Positions 22,000 to 34,384 are shown, counted from the stretch's first letter. The stretch is 64,000 nucleotides of DNA from Acanthacorydalis orientalis (GCA_034766995.1 CM068317.1:29572501-29636500), one strand, 5' to 3'. Numbers and translations: made by a program. The notes: generated from the letters alone by a model not told the origin.

Positions 22000-22500
22000 A
22001 ATTCTGAATAATCTCATCCATTAAATCCGAAATCCGTTAAATTAGGATGCGTTAAATAGATGATATTTATTATATTAATAAACTTCTCATTTTTATTAAT
22101 AAAAACTTGACACCTCCATCTTAATTTTGATTGAGTTGTTCGTTTCATTATCATTAATTGTTTTACACATTGTTATATAAAAAATAATTTTTAAAGCAAG
22201 GCCAGTCCAATACTGAGAAGAAATAATTAACTGAATCGGTTTATTATGTGATTATTAAACTAAGATGTATAGCTATAATTGAGTGTGTTAATTTCGTCCA
22301 AATATAATTCGAATTTCGTCTGAACGAAATCATCAATGAATGTGCAAATGTATGTTCTTTTAACTGCTCTTTCATGATTCATATGAATCATATACTTGCA
22401 TATAAAACAATCATCTCCATATCAGCATACAATACAATCAAGTCAGGTTGAATAAAACACGAATTAAGCCACAAGGGCAATAAGCTAGAGCTGTGTGTAT
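22000..22500. other. AT-rich non-coding sequence
   Basis: No gene was recognised. The stretch aatccgaaatccgttaaatt near 22025 has a repeated tccgttaaa-like word but was not assigned. Confidence 0.45.
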
Positions 22501-22584
22501 GTGTGTGTGTAAGTGAATTGCGTGAATATTGCAAAACGTGTATATGTATATATGTGTTCGTTACATGTTACGTTTTGTATGTGT

Positions 22585-22800
22585 GTGTGTTCGACCTTTG
22601 GCTTGATTTACAACACGGCCGAAGAAGCGGCGGGCGTAAAGATAACTCATAAATCTTACGATCGGGACTCGAACTCGCATGTTCTGGGTACGATGCAGCG
22701 GCGTGGGTCACGGGTTCGCGGCCACACACGCCCAACCGATCTGAATACAATGCTCGGCTGCCTACCCGGCTGATGTGCATCTCGGTGTGTGTTATTTCTC
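22585..22800 (-). repeat. GC-rich block, possible tRNA-derived SINE remnant
   Basis: This is one of the GC-richest stretches here (aagaagcggcgggcgtaaag, cagcggcgtgggtcacgggt, ggccacacacgcccaaccga). The minus strand carries gagttcgagtcccgat, close to a pol III B box, but no clear A box or acceptor stem. Open frames of about 70-86 codons exist on both strands and were not recognised. Alternatives are an exon or a regulatory block. Confidence 0.25.
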
Positions 22801-22962
22801 GTTGAACGATTTTCGTTTTTATGACATCGTCAGAACGTTTTTTTTTTCTCTGTTGTTGCTCGCCTTTTACCGTATAAAATTATTGTATATCAACCATATA
22901 CGTGTGGGATAATTTTGTAACAAAATTTTCTCTTTTCAAAGTGCAATGTGCACTCATAAGCA

Positions 22963-22965
<3 letters not shown>

Positions 22966-23012
<47 letters not shown>
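22966..23012. repeat. (TA)n microsatellite
   Basis: An uninterrupted TA run. Confidence 0.98.
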
Positions 23013-23014
<2 letters not shown>

Positions 23015-23015
<1 letters not shown>

Positions 23016-23490
23016 GATGTTGCTAATTCTACAGCCAAATAAAAGACCTTTTTTCGTTCGCTAAATTTTTTTTGTCGGTGACTTTTGTGTCTGCGTCCTG
23101 TAAATTCCCTTAAACTGAATTTGGTATTCCGTGTTCATATATGAGTTTGACATCATTTCTTAGATCATAAATTTCAATAAGTCTTTATTGAGTTTTTTTA
23201 TTATTTATTTAATTTTATAAATTAAAATTAATGAAAAAAACCTGTAAAATATACTAATATATAATACTTAAATACTGTGAATTTTCAGTTTTATTAAAAA
23301 AAAAACATTTTTACAGCATTACTAATTTCAAACAAACTTCTAACGCCACTGTTTTCAATATTGTACTATGACAACATAAATCATAAGAACAAATAGCACC
23401 ATTATTTTCTATCGACATAATATTTTCAACGGACATCAGTTTTTTGTTTTAAACGAGAGGAATTTGATTACAAATGTACTATTTTGATTA
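23015..23490. other. AT-rich non-coding sequence
   Basis: No gene or element was recognised. Confidence 0.55.
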
Positions 23491-23492
23491 AT

Positions 23493-23735
23493 TTGATACT
23501 GTAATTGAATTCATTTTCATAACTAAATCACTTCTCTAACGCAAGAATTTTTTATTTACATTATTAAGTTATTTAACAATTTCTTATTGTTCATTTTGAT
23601 TTTATACTATGTATATTTGATGATCTGACCGCGAAGGTACTGAACATATTTTCCTATTAATTAAAAATAAACTAAAATTAAAATGAATAATAATTAATTG
23701 TTGGACATTTTGATCAGAATTTCTTGTTTCGTGCC
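23493..23735. repeat. Family P palindromic repeat, degenerate (copy 10)
   Basis: gatactgtaattgaattcat with tttcat resembles the left end. tgatctgaccgcgaaggtac resembles the centre. aataataattaattgttgga and cattttgatcagaatttctt resemble the right arm. It is strongly diverged. Confidence 0.5.
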
Positions 23736-23739
23736 CTTG

Positions 23740-25205
23740 AGATCGTTGTTTTTCTTTTTTCTTTTTCGCATTTTAACAAGAATATTTTTTATGGTATGGG
23801 TTAAATGCTTCATTTATAAAAGATTATTTTTTTGCTAATGGATGTATTTGGTAATTGGTAATGGATGTATTTTGTATTAAGTAAGTGCTCGTTAAAATCT
23901 CACTAACCATGCTCATTTGATCAGGACTGAGCGCTCAAATCCGATTGAACGAGTATGTTCACTGTCTGATTTGATATGTGCTTTATTTCAAGATCTTTAA
24001 ATATATTAAAATGTTTCGTTTTATATTCGTCTTTAATAAGTTTGTGTATCATCTCACTGACTTCTTTCGGTGTTTTTCTTCAGTTTAAAGAATAAACAGT
24101 AAAAAATATTACATAAGTATCACAAAAGTGATTTAAATTAGGTTAAATTTAATAAAATCTGCTTCTGAAGGATTAATTTTTGACATTTATCTTAAAAAGA
24201 AGAATTTTACACTGTGATCACTATAATAAATATGCTTATTAAAACAGCTAGCAACACAACTGGGCTACTTTGTATCCACTATCGTTTAGTTAAAATTCTC
24301 AATAAAAACAGTGAGCAGTCAGTGAATGCTCAATCAACTAAATACAACAATTTACACTGTTTTAAATTTTATTTTCTTTAAAATGTCAAAAAAATGCAAT
24401 TAAAATATATAACTGGAGTTTTTATAGTAAGACAATTAAGAATGAAAAATATAAATACGTACTTTTTTATTTCACCTCCTTTTATAAACGTCGATGTTTG
24501 TCGATCACTGTAGAGCATATTTCTTTCCGTGAAATTTTCGTTACAACTTATAATGGTCACTAGTAAAAATGATTGCAGTACACCCAAAGTCCGTGGAATC
24601 ACCTTTGAATGTTGTATCATTCTGTAAAAAAAATATTAATAATTAACAGTTCCTATGTATTTATTTTAGATATTTTTAACTATTTTATAATAAAAAAACA
24701 TTTTATCTTTCATTATAGTAATTTTTTACAACCCTTGTTGCACGACACCCTATCCTTTTTCAAAAGAGAAACATTTTATGTACCTATAAATAATTATATT
24801 CATTTATATGGCATCTTTTAAATATACAAACACACAGATATAATACGTTTAAATACATAAATACGGTTCTACAACCTCTACTATTAGTAATAGTAGTTCT
24901 ATTAACAGAATACTTCCTGGGATTACCCATTTTTTATACACTTCGTTGAAAAGTCAACAAAAAATCTTGTTAACAAAAGAACTACAAATATAAATTAATG
25001 ATCATAGATCCGTCTTTTATTTATTTTGTTCTAAACTATATTCTCTTTCATGCCGAATTGTCATAATATTAAATACAATAAAAGTCAGTGACCAAATGCT
25101 ACCAGGAAAATATTAAGTATTAATAACAAATATGAGTTTTTTCAGCATGGTAATTATTTTTTTGATAAAAAATATTATGTCATTCATACTCATATTACTA
25201 GTGTA
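23740..25205. other. AT-rich non-coding sequence
   Basis: About 1.5 kb. Slightly GC-richer words near 23900-23965 and 24540-24605 (gtacacccaaagtccgtgga) were not assigned. A small perfect palindrome ctactattagtaatagtag lies near 24878. Confidence 0.5.
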
Positions 25206-25208
25206 TTG

Positions 25209-25211
<3 letters not shown>

Positions 25212-25247
<36 letters not shown>

Positions 25248-25266
25248 GTGTGTGTCTGTATGTATA
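25212..25266. repeat. (TA)n(TG)n microsatellite
   Basis: A TA run followed by an imperfect TG/TATG stretch. Confidence 0.95.
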
Positions 25267-25532
25267 TATGTTTATATATTAATATTTTGATTTTAAGACA
25301 TTGTTGACCCATAAAATAATTTCCATATTAAGTCATATAGAAAAAAATATTTAATTATGGAAAATAATTCTACATAATAATTAAAACTAAATTATAATTA
25401 TTATTTTTTTCTATGGCATGTAAAGAAATGAGAATATATATTTCCTCAAAATATTTACAAGAACATCCTAATAAATAGAGGTCGAAGGAGAATCCACCCT
25501 ATGCGCTTTGAAGAGATAATAAGAGCAGGAAC

Positions 25533-25536
<4 letters not shown>

Positions 25537-25579
<43 letters not shown>
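25537..25579. repeat. (TA)n microsatellite
   Basis: An uninterrupted TA run. Confidence 0.98.
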
Positions 25580-25581
<2 letters not shown>

Positions 25582-25929
25582 TTATATAGTTTAGGTTATA
25601 ATTTAGAACGTTTAAAATTTACTTTTAAAAAAATAAATATATTTTTATTTATAAGTCAATTTTTATTGTAAAGAAGAAAGCTAATTTCTTTAATTTAATC
25701 ATTACAAAAATTCATATGGCATAAGTGACCTCATTTTACCTCCTTTTCTTTCTGTAGATCTACTAATAGTAGTAGCATATGTTATAAAAAAAGGAAAAAA
25801 CAGTTTAGAGAAGAATTGTATTCAAAACTTTTGTTATTTTTCCTCAGTATTTCAGACTATATCCAATGTTTTTATTAGTTTTTGTTTATTTTTCGTCAGA
25901 GCAGAAATATATATTTCCCTCATCATTGT

Positions 25930-25972
25930 CTACAAAATTCTTCTCATTCGATTAATGAGAAAGATTTTGTAG
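25930..25972. repeat. Near-perfect 19-bp inverted repeat
   Basis: ctacaaaattcttctcatt pairs with aatgagaaagattttgtag at 17 of 19 positions around a 5-bp loop. Confidence 0.88.
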
Positions 25973-26050
25973 ATGAGAGTAATACCTTTCTTGGATGTAT
26001 TCTATCACTTATAACAAAATATAAATATAATTTTAAATTCAAAGTATATA

Positions 26051-26085
26051 GGATTTTTCATTCGAGTCAATCGAATGAAAAATCC
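26051..26085. repeat. Perfect 15-bp inverted repeat
   Basis: ggatttttcattcga and tcgaatgaaaaatcc flank the loop gtcaa. It lies 79 bp after the previous hairpin. Confidence 0.92.
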
Positions 26086-26089
26086 ATAA

Positions 26090-27345
26090 TCGTTATTGAA
26101 AAAATATTGAAAACAGAAACATAAAACTTGAAATTAAGCTCAATTCTTTCTGTAAATAAATTGATTCACTTCGATTTTAGAAAAAGCTTATTTCCTGTGA
26201 AAAGACATCAATTATCAGTATTATATCAATTTAATAAAAAAGATGAAACTATGATTTCTTGTTAAACAGCCTGACGTTTTTTTCAATACTTTTATCTAAT
26301 ATAACAAATAGTTATTAAAGTAAATACTATAAATAAGAACTACTGTTACATTTTGACAATAATCTACATTCATTATTGGGTTTGAGTGCAAAATGTCAAT
26401 TTTAAATCCATACTGGAAACATGTACTGGAAGTCTAGAAATTAACAAAGATTGGAATCTGTTGTGTATTGAGAATTTTGTACGATTATTAAATCATTTAA
26501 AACGAGGACTAAAAATCAATCAGTTTCAAAATGAAAATATGTAAAAATCCAAAAATGAAATTAATAGAAAAACAAGCCATTTTTATTCTCATTTTTCTGC
26601 ATTTATTTTTATTTCTATCTAGCATTCCTGTCGATGATGACAGATATATGATATTATCTAATTATTTTGTCAAGACAGTAAGGATAAGAGATCCATGTTC
26701 ATTTGTTAACATTCTTTATCTTATATTCATAAATTAGTATTATATAAAGACAAACCCTGTTCTATAATATAAAAATATTTGAAACACCTGGTATTTCGAT
26801 ATTTAAAATTATTAAATAATATTTAATTTTTTTTCTAACGTATCCGTACACGTGAAATCTTACAATTGATCTCAAAATTTAAAGAATAATAAGTATAAAT
26901 AACAATTTATGAACGAACTGACAATATCTTCATAGTTTTCAACATAAAAATACGCATGGTGTGTGTGAAGTATACGTTTCACGTTGCTTGAAAATATATA
27001 AATTATATGAACGATAGTTTTCTGTATCACAAAATATGTATTCTCACGTACATAATGTTAGACTGGTGCTTAGTAATAAGTAGTGGGTGGGTTTAAAAGC
27101 GAAGGTGAAGGTCCAACATCGATTCTTTGTGTTTTACAATACACTAACAGGATCAAATCGTATCATACGATCGTGTCATATTATAATCAGGGTGTAACGC
27201 ACTGTGTATCGTTTACTTCATGTCTTTATGTAATTATATTTGTTTCTTTTAGACACAAAACGAAGTTATGAAATTCGTTTTAATAATAGTTCTTCCAGAT
27301 GATTAATATTAGAGTTTAGAATATACTTTAACAATTCTATTATTT
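26090..27345. other. AT-rich non-coding sequence
   Basis: About 1.25 kb without a recognisable gene. A slightly GC-richer part at 27060-27210 has the imperfect palindrome cgtatcatacgatcgtg. Confidence 0.5.
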
Positions 27346-27349
27346 ACAC

Positions 27350-27351
27350 AG

Positions 27352-27427
<76 letters not shown>

Positions 27428-27430
27428 ATG
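27350..27430. repeat. Self-complementary compound microsatellite (CA)n(TA)n(TG)n
   Basis: CA run, long TA run, TG run. The two flanks are almost the same length, so the tract is close to a perfect palindrome. Confidence 0.95.
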
Positions 27431-27434
27431 TATA

Positions 27435-27775
27435 AAATTGCTTTAACTCATGATCCACTGATAGTTCAGGCTTGTTAAACATACTAAGTTTAAAAAAAGT
27501 TTATTTTATCGTGACGTGTTAAAATTTTCCTTCTTATTTGCAGATTCTAAGCCCAATTAATTCGGAAATTATTAATTCATATTTTCTTAGTAGAGAAAGT
27601 ATGAAATAAAAAAATATAAATTTACTGGGAAATAATTCAGACATGAAACAACTGTCCAGTCTAGTTTCTGGAATGATTTTTCTTATCAATGCTCTTCACT
27701 AAGAGGATACTTAATTTGTGATCGAAAAAAGGTAAAAAAATAAATATATTAATTTAAGGAGTTCCGATCCAAATT
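27435..27775. other. AT-rich non-coding sequence
   Basis: No gene or element was recognised. Confidence 0.5.
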
Positions 27776-27779
27776 TTTT

Positions 27780-27993
27780 ATATTGATCAATGTTTGTTCA
27801 ATTATAAAGTATCTAGAATCATTAATTAGTTTAGATTATCAATGAGAAACATGCAATTTTTTGAGATATTCGTTGTGGCTTTTTCATAAATTTTGTAAAT
27901 TATGTATCTTTATTATTGATAAATTATACATCCTCAAAAGACGTGTATTTTAACATCAAAAAAATCGTTATTATTGATCAATAGTATTGTTAT

Positions 27994-28027
<34 letters not shown>

Positions 28028-28074
28028 GTATATATATACATGCATATATATATATATATATATGTATGTATATT

Positions 28075-28110
<36 letters not shown>

Positions 28111-28143
28111 CATGCATATATATATATATATATATAAATATAG

Positions 28144-28195
<52 letters not shown>

Positions 28196-28470
28196 CCATT
28201 GTTTTTTGTTTAGGGCACTGTCATATTCTTAATTTGTCACTAAAGAGAATTTAAGTCGCGGATAAAACGTTGAAAATATCGCAGACTAAAGAACGGTTAA
28301 TTCGGTACGGGTTGGTAAAAAGTCATTGATATATATTTAAATAGACATCTCTTTACAATTTTGAAAAAAATTACTGTATGCAGTAAACAGTCAAATGATG
28401 AATCCTTAAAGTGACCTGCGGGTTTCTAATGCCAAATGGTCCCCCATTACTGATTTATATCTTGATTAAG
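27780..28470 (+). repeat. Family Q dispersed repeat, copy 1 (split by a TA array)
   Basis: It shares ordered blocks with 47695-48330 and, inverted, with 56800-57190: gtggctttttcataaatttt, attatgtatctttattattg, tacatcctcaaaagacgtgt attttaa, then after the TA array ccattgttttttg, ggcactgtcatattcttaat and ttgtcacta, and near the end tgacctgcgggtttctaatg. No protein was recognised and the class is unknown. Confidence 0.7.
27993..28195. repeat. Long (TA)n array with a 72-bp duplication
   Basis: A TA-rich array inside family Q copy 1. The word gtatatatatacatgcatat occurs at 28028 and again at 28100, which points to a tandem duplication of about 72 bp. Confidence 0.9.
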
Positions 28471-28474
28471 TTCT

Positions 28475-28955
28475 AAAATTGGTCAAATAGAAAGAAAAAA
28501 AGTCGATGGTTCGACATTATCGATAAATTCACTAATAAAAATTAATCGAGATCGTACACATTACAAGAAGTGTTTCTATTAATAAATAAATTTCTGTCTA
28601 TTTTTGTATCTTCAGTTCGAAGATGTATTTTTATCAAAAGGTGCATTATCTTATTAGAAAATAATCACTTATTAAATATTTTTAATAGTAGGGTATTATT
28701 AAATATTCATTTGTTAAAAAATTATTCATAAAAATTATCGAAAAATATTTATTTGTTCATTTGTAAATATTCATATATTAATATTAATTTGTGTAAAATA
28801 AATTAGACAATTTAACGTGAAAAACACCCTACACAGTAGAATGCCGATTACCCAAGTTAATAGCTATAATTTACACCAATAACTATTTAAATAAAATCTA
28901 ATTGTATATAATTTCTATTATATTTTAAAATGTTTTTCTTTTTTAAATTATAATT
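28475..28955. other. AT-rich non-coding sequence
   Basis: No gene or element was recognised. Confidence 0.55.
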
Positions 28956-28958
28956 TAT

Positions 28959-29120
28959 TTAATCCTTTCACTACCCTTATTCGAGATCATGGACAGCCAT
29001 TTTCGGAACTAGTATATACTTCCAATGTAACCTGAAAACAAAACGTTACCGAGTTCCAAGAATCTCCCTTCATGTTTCGATTTCTGTGTATATGAACACC
29101 GTCAATTTTGTCGATTCAGT
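28959..29120 (+). mobile_element. Possible piggyBac-like left end
   Basis: TTAA is followed by tcctttcactaccctt, like piggyBac-type termini, then a stretch of balanced composition (gagatcatggacagcc, aaaacgttaccgagttccaa). No matching inverted right end was located, so the element would be truncated. Confidence 0.3.
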
Positions 29121-29124
29121 GAAT

Positions 29125-29760
29125 TAGATTCATTTCGATTGTAAAGTCAGACAGCAGTAGATGTAAAGAAAGTGAGTTAGGTTTATTTTCTATACATTTA
29201 CTAAGAATTGTGTTTTATTTCCGTACGAAATTTATATCGAGATTGTTAAAATGTTAAACTGTTGTACTAGTACACAAAAATTGGAATAATCTTAAGGGTT
29301 TTATACCTATTAATATTTTTTTAACGATGAACAGTAGATAATGCAATTAACTGTATGAAATTACAATTAACCGTAAATAATCATTGTAATAATGCACAGT
29401 AAAAATTACAATTAACTTGACAATTAACCTTTTTTCTGATTGAAATTACTTTCAGTGCATTACTACAACTTTATCTTTCTAATTACAAAATTCAGATGTT
29501 CCGATTAATAAATAAAAATTGATTAAGGAAATAGTTAAAGAATTTGAACAGTTTTGTTCATTTTTATTAAGTTTCTGATTATTTTTAGCACATATGTAAA
29601 TGCTGAGGTACAGTTGAAATCAACAAATTATTTTTCATGTGTTCCAGCATAATATCAATATTTTCAATTGATTTGTCTCTTCAAATAAAAAAAATTAAAG
29701 CGTGTTTCCAAATACATATTTGTTTGTATTAATTGTTGAAATTTTACAAAATAACTTTTC
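29125..29760. other. AT-rich non-coding sequence
   Basis: No gene was recognised. The word acaattaac recurs several times at 29340-29430. Confidence 0.5.
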
Positions 29761-29763
29761 AAT

Positions 29764-30018
29764 CAACTCCCACACTGAAACAAAATCCAGATCAAAATGT
29801 TCAGGCAATATTCTCTGAGTGGTAAGGTACAGAAAAAAATCATTTTTCTGTGCCTTAGCGCTCTAAGAATGAGAGTATCGTTAATGAAATATGATAAGCG
29901 ACGATTAAAAATTATCAATAATAATTTACAGAATATTTTTGATAAGAAAAATTTATTGTAGTATGTGGAGTGATCAAAAAATCATTTATGTAACTGAATG
30001 TAGTCACAGTATTAAAAA
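29764..30018. repeat. Family P palindromic repeat, copy 11 (short left arm, full right arm)
   Basis: The centre reads aaggtacagaaaaa-aatca-tttttctgtgcctt, a near-perfect palindrome. The right arm continues gcgctctaagaatgagagta, tcaataataatttacagaat, atttttgataagaaaa and tatgtggagtgatcaaaaaa, with agtcacagt at the end. Confidence 0.75.
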
Positions 30019-30121
30019 TATATTATAATTTGTTAACATTCTTTGATTTCTTCTTTACGGAATATTTCAAATTTGAGCAGGAATAATTCATACATGAATA
30101 AAATTGGGGGTTCACTACAGT

Positions 30122-30123
<2 letters not shown>

Positions 30124-30170
<47 letters not shown>
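30124..30170. repeat. (TA)n microsatellite
   Basis: An uninterrupted TA run. Confidence 0.98.
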
Positions 30171-30172
<2 letters not shown>

Positions 30173-30174
30173 TT

Positions 30175-31220
30175 TTACTAAATGTGTAGTTTTTATTTAA
30201 TCAAAGATTATTTATCTTTAATTGAAGGATAAGTATTTTTTATTGAAATATATTTTTTTTCTTTAAACATATATTGAAACATGAAATTGGGTTAAATTTC
30301 GTTCATCTAACTAGAGCAGTTATATAAATAATTCTGTTTATATGCAGGTTTATAAATATATAATTATAAGATATTATATCTGTGATATCGTTGATATTTT
30401 ATCAAAACGACTTTCGTCTTTTAAGATCCGCTGAATATCTGCTTCACACTATTAGTTTCAGCACAAATATCATTCTTATGTGGATTTTAGAAACATCACC
30501 TGGACCATTCTTCAAAATCTACCTAAGAATTGTATTCGTGTCGAAGCTAAAAGTTGACAGCAGACACTCGGCTGATCCTAAAGGATGAAGAACGTCAGTA
30601 CATCATATAAATATATATTTTAATATCCACCTTTTCTAATATTATAAAAGAATATTTGAAAGTTATTATTGACACTGTAATTATTATTTTTTTATTTTTA
30701 TAACAGGTAAAATATTCGTATACCAGGCATTATATAAATAGTAAAAAAATGTCATAATGTACACATTTCAAGTTAGATTAAAGAAACATTATTAAATCGA
30801 AAACATTTCTTATCGTATATGATTTTCTCGATATAAAATGCTTAACACGATACTTCTTAATTTGAATAATTAACTGTATTCCTTAACTTACAAGTGATAC
30901 TAAATGCTGTTTCACGATTCGGCTTTATAATTCTCAACAGAAACGATTCAATACAATCGAAACGAAATGTGATGTAAATTATATAGGTAATGTAATTTCT
31001 AACGAGAGAGTTATAAAATAAAATTCGCCGGAGGACAATGGATAGGGGCGATTTTTTCAATTCATTAATGACCTCATAGATCAAATGTAGTCATCAATTA
31101 TACAGCGCAGATGATTGCTACATGTTAATGGACACGAAAATGAAGAAGATTCGATTAAGATGAAAGTCGGTTGCTTTCAAATAAAAGAGAAAATAAATGT
31201 AATTGCATATACAGACGTAT
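30175..31220. other. AT-rich non-coding sequence
   Basis: A plus-strand open frame at 30382-30588 (68 codons, balanced composition, with ILETSPGPFFKIYLRIVF) is not recognised and has no clear splice signals. Nothing else was supported. Confidence 0.45.
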
Positions 31221-31227
31221 GTGTAAA

Positions 31228-31244
31228 TTATATATATATATATG

Positions 31245-31290
<46 letters not shown>
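31228..31290. repeat. (TA)n microsatellite with TATG interruptions
   Basis: A TA run with two TATG breaks. Confidence 0.97.
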
Positions 31291-31293
<3 letters not shown>

Positions 31294-31742
31294 ACACATA
31301 TTTTTAAAATAATAATTTTATAGCAGCTGTTCGTTTCAAAACCACTTTTTTAAAAATTCCTAGTTCAGTCTATTATTGAAATATTTCACTTAAAAATGAA
31401 TCAAGTCTAAAACGCTAGACTGTATTTGTTTTCATAGTCTAATAAAGCGTTTCTCAAACTATAGAACACCAGTTCGGAACACTAGTGTTCTTCGGAAAGT
31501 GAATATGTGTTCGGTAAAAAATTGTCAAAATGAATATAAACCTGGAATGATTTTAATTTGACTGAAAAAATTTTAAAATAGATAGAGAAGTTTCTAATGT
31601 AATTTTAGAACACTTGTATGATTTGCAATCAACTGTTGCAATATTTTCCAAAATCCAGTGAGGATAATTCCTGGGTTCGGAATCCATTTACAGCTATCAG
31701 GCTTCAGGGCATGTGATTATGAAAATCTAATTGATTTAATTA

Positions 31743-32024
31743 GTGACTGATTTAAAACGAACGCATAAAGAATTTCCATTAAATGATTTCTGGATAAATT
31801 TAACAGAAGAATACCCCGGCGTGTCAAAACTATCTATTTTTGTTTTACTTCCTTCTACAACGACATATTTGTGGGAGGCAGGGTTCTCATATTATGCTGC
31901 AATCAAATCAAAATCCAGGAATAGACTCGACGCTACACCAGATATGAGAATTAAACTTTCTAATGTTGTGCCTGATATCAAAAGAATTTATTATTCAAAG
32001 ACTCAAAAACATCGAAGTCATTAA
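31743..32024 (+). pseudogene. hAT transposase C-terminal fragment (ZBED5/SCAND3-like)
   Basis: The 93-codon frame reads NDFWINLTEEYPGVSKLSIF, then VLLPSTTTYLWEAGFSYYAA and IKSKSRNRLDATPDMRIKLS and ends PDIKRIYYSKTQ. These are the C-terminal dimerisation blocks (hATC region) of hAT transposases of the type that gave rise to vertebrate ZBED5-like genes. The BED finger and catalytic core are missing. The Met at 31743 is just the first in frame, not a real start. The usual LCEAGFS appears as LWEAGFS. Confidence 0.88.
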
Positions 32025-32036
32025 AAAAGCAATTTT

Positions 32037-32038
<2 letters not shown>

Positions 32039-32082
<44 letters not shown>
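32039..32082. repeat. (TA)n microsatellite inside the hAT remnant
   Basis: A TA run just after the transposase stop codon. Confidence 0.97.
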
Positions 32083-32085
<3 letters not shown>

Positions 32086-32299
32086 GCTAGGTTATTTTAC
32101 TATTTTTATGTGTTTTGTTTTAAATAATTAACATTTGAGAATAAATGTATGTTTTTCTCTTAACGCTTAGATTTCTCATTTATTTTATTTATTATTTATA
32201 TCTACCTATCCTGCAAAATAACTAAGGTGTACCTTTAAAATTTCAAGATTTGTGAAGTGTTTCGTCGTAGGAAAAGTTTGGGAATCGTTGGTCTAAAAT

Positions 32300-33105
32300 T
32301 TGATATAAAAACATTATTTATATTTTGCTTGTTATTTTCGTATATTCTTCGAATTTGAGTTCGAAGAAATCTTGTGGAAAAAAGAGATTATCGGATGAAA
32401 TTTTTCGTTTATATTCTTGTAGACTGTTTTCTTTCTGGCAAAGACCGGCTTTAATATTTAAATAACTTTTAGTCTTTGATTTTATTGTTTTCAGCTATAA
32501 TACTGAAATTGAATTGGTTTTATATTATTTTCATCATAAAATTTCATAAAACAAGATGTGCTGATGAACCGATAGGTATTTTCAAGTAAAAATAATTATA
32601 ATATTTTGGTATTTGATAAAAAAATAATTAGAAAACACTCGGAATATTATTTTTATTGATTTTTTTAAATAATATTATATACAAAAGAATGTCACCTTTA
32701 ACATAATTCTTTCATTATTAATTAAAAAATTAGTTCAAAAATAATATAAAAATTAATAAGAAAAAGTGTATTGTTGTATAAAAATCCTGTACTTAACGTG
32801 CGAATTCGTTTCTTCTACTATTGGTTACGACTTGCATCTTCAGGTAAATCTTGAACTCCAGCTTGAGTTTAAGATCTACTTGAACATTCGTCTAGAACTG
32901 GATGTTGAGCGCAATCTCATAACATTTCAAGATGCTAGAGGCCCCAAAAAAATATATTAGTAATCACTTATGGCAGTAATTCACAGACTTCGTGACCGAA
33001 ATGCTAAAATTATGCTAAATTAATTCTGGCAACTATATACCTTTTATTTTATAAGTAAAATTGATTAGATTAAAATTGTAAATAAACAAATATTTAAATA
33101 ACAAT
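32300..33105. other. AT-rich non-coding sequence
   Basis: 32785-32960 is a little GC-richer, with a 64-codon plus frame (LQVNLELQLEFKIYLNIRLE) that is not recognised. No gene is called. Confidence 0.45.
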
Positions 33106-33108
33106 ACA

Positions 33109-33256
33109 ATTCTGATCCTGTGGTTAAATTCACTTTTGGAAATGAATTCTTTCTTTATTCCACAATGTTCAATAAATTATTATTGAACATTTTTTATTGT
33201 TACAGATATGCATTTCAATGACCAAATTAACATCCTCAGAGCGCCGAGGTATAAAA
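33109..33256. repeat. Family P repeat, left arm (copy 12)
   Basis: attctgatcctgtggttaaa, ttcacttttggaaatgaatt, ttcaataaattattattgaa and catcctcagagcgccgaggt follow the left-arm order to the centre. Confidence 0.72.
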
Positions 33257-33297
33257 AAATTTGAAAAACTTTTGATATCTAATATTTTAGAGGAAAT

Positions 33298-33372
<75 letters not shown>

Positions 33373-33426
33373 GTATATATATACATATATTTATATATAT
33401 ATATATATATATACATATATATATAG

Positions 33427-33462
<36 letters not shown>
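33298..33462. repeat. (TA)n(GA)n compound microsatellite
   Basis: A long TA array with TATG and TACA breaks ends in a GA run of about 20 bp. Confidence 0.97.
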
Positions 33463-33463
<1 letters not shown>

Positions 33464-33464
33464 A

Positions 33465-33870
33465 AAATAGAATAAAAGAGAGACAGATCGAAATAAATTA
33501 ACTTTTAAACATCTTTTCTTTAACTTTCTTAGAAGTTAAAAGAATTAGAATACTTTAGTTACAAAGAATTGTCAACCATAAATAGTTTATAAAAATTTAA
33601 TAAATGAACAAAAATCCTAATATACTAAAGCCTATGTTCTTGACTGAAATATTTTTTTTAAATTTGAACACATTTTTTCGATAAGAAATTATAAGAATCC
33701 TCATTGTATTCTTTAGGTTTAAAACTGAGTTCTTAAAGAACTCTTATATTAATGCGTTTATATTTTTTTGTAGTGCATTTACAATAATTATTAACTATTA
33801 TAAAATGCATATACTGTAAAATGAATTGAATGTGTTAAAAATAACTACGGGATTAATTGGAGGTGAAATT
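33465..33870. other. AT-rich non-coding sequence
   Basis: No gene or element was recognised. Confidence 0.55.
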
Positions 33871-33876
33871 ATATAC

Positions 33877-33929
<53 letters not shown>

Positions 33930-33965
33930 ATATGTATGTGTGTATGAGTGTGTATGTGCGTATGT
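33877..33965. repeat. (TA)n array with TATG/TGTG tail
   Basis: A TA run that passes into an imperfect TATG/TG stretch. Confidence 0.95.
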
Positions 33966-34303
33966 GAAAATATATCTAGATATGTTAATACATGTATGTG
34001 TATCTATAGAACCGGAGAAACTAAAAAAAAAACAACACTATATTTAAATGCGTTTAATACAGTAATTTATATATTTTGACAATGTGTGTTGTTCTTGTAA
34101 GGCCTCTTGGTATGAATTTATCGTTCTGTTGTTTATCGCTGTCAACAGTACCTAGATGTTACCGGTATAAAATTTGAATATCTCAGATAAACCATCGCCT
34201 CTCCGTACACAAAACATCATTCTTCTCTGAACTATGAAAACGTTTATTTTTCTTTGTCTGTTGAGAATTTTTTTAGAATTTGTTTCTTGCTAATTCGTGT
34301 ACG

Positions 34304-34305
<2 letters not shown>

Positions 34306-34383
<78 letters not shown>
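34306..34383. repeat. (TA)n(TG)n microsatellite
   Basis: A TA run with one C, then about 16 bp of TG. Confidence 0.97.
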
Positions 34384-34384
34384 C

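Larger units (their letters stand above)
31445..32290 (+). mobile_element. hAT element remnant with both ends and near 8-bp target duplications
   Basis: The left end aagcgtttctcaaact and the inverted right end caacgattcccaaact resemble the CAGNGGTTCTCAAACT ends of many hAT elements. The flanks gtctaata (31437-31444) and gtctaaaa (32291-32298) agree at 7 of 8 bases, and hAT elements make 8-bp duplications. At 846 bp it is much shorter than an autonomous element. A TA array lies inside. Confidence 0.82.

Noticed and set aside
24555..24605. Tc1-like terminus (gtacacccaaagtccgtgga)
   Set aside because: No partner terminus or coding sequence was found nearby.
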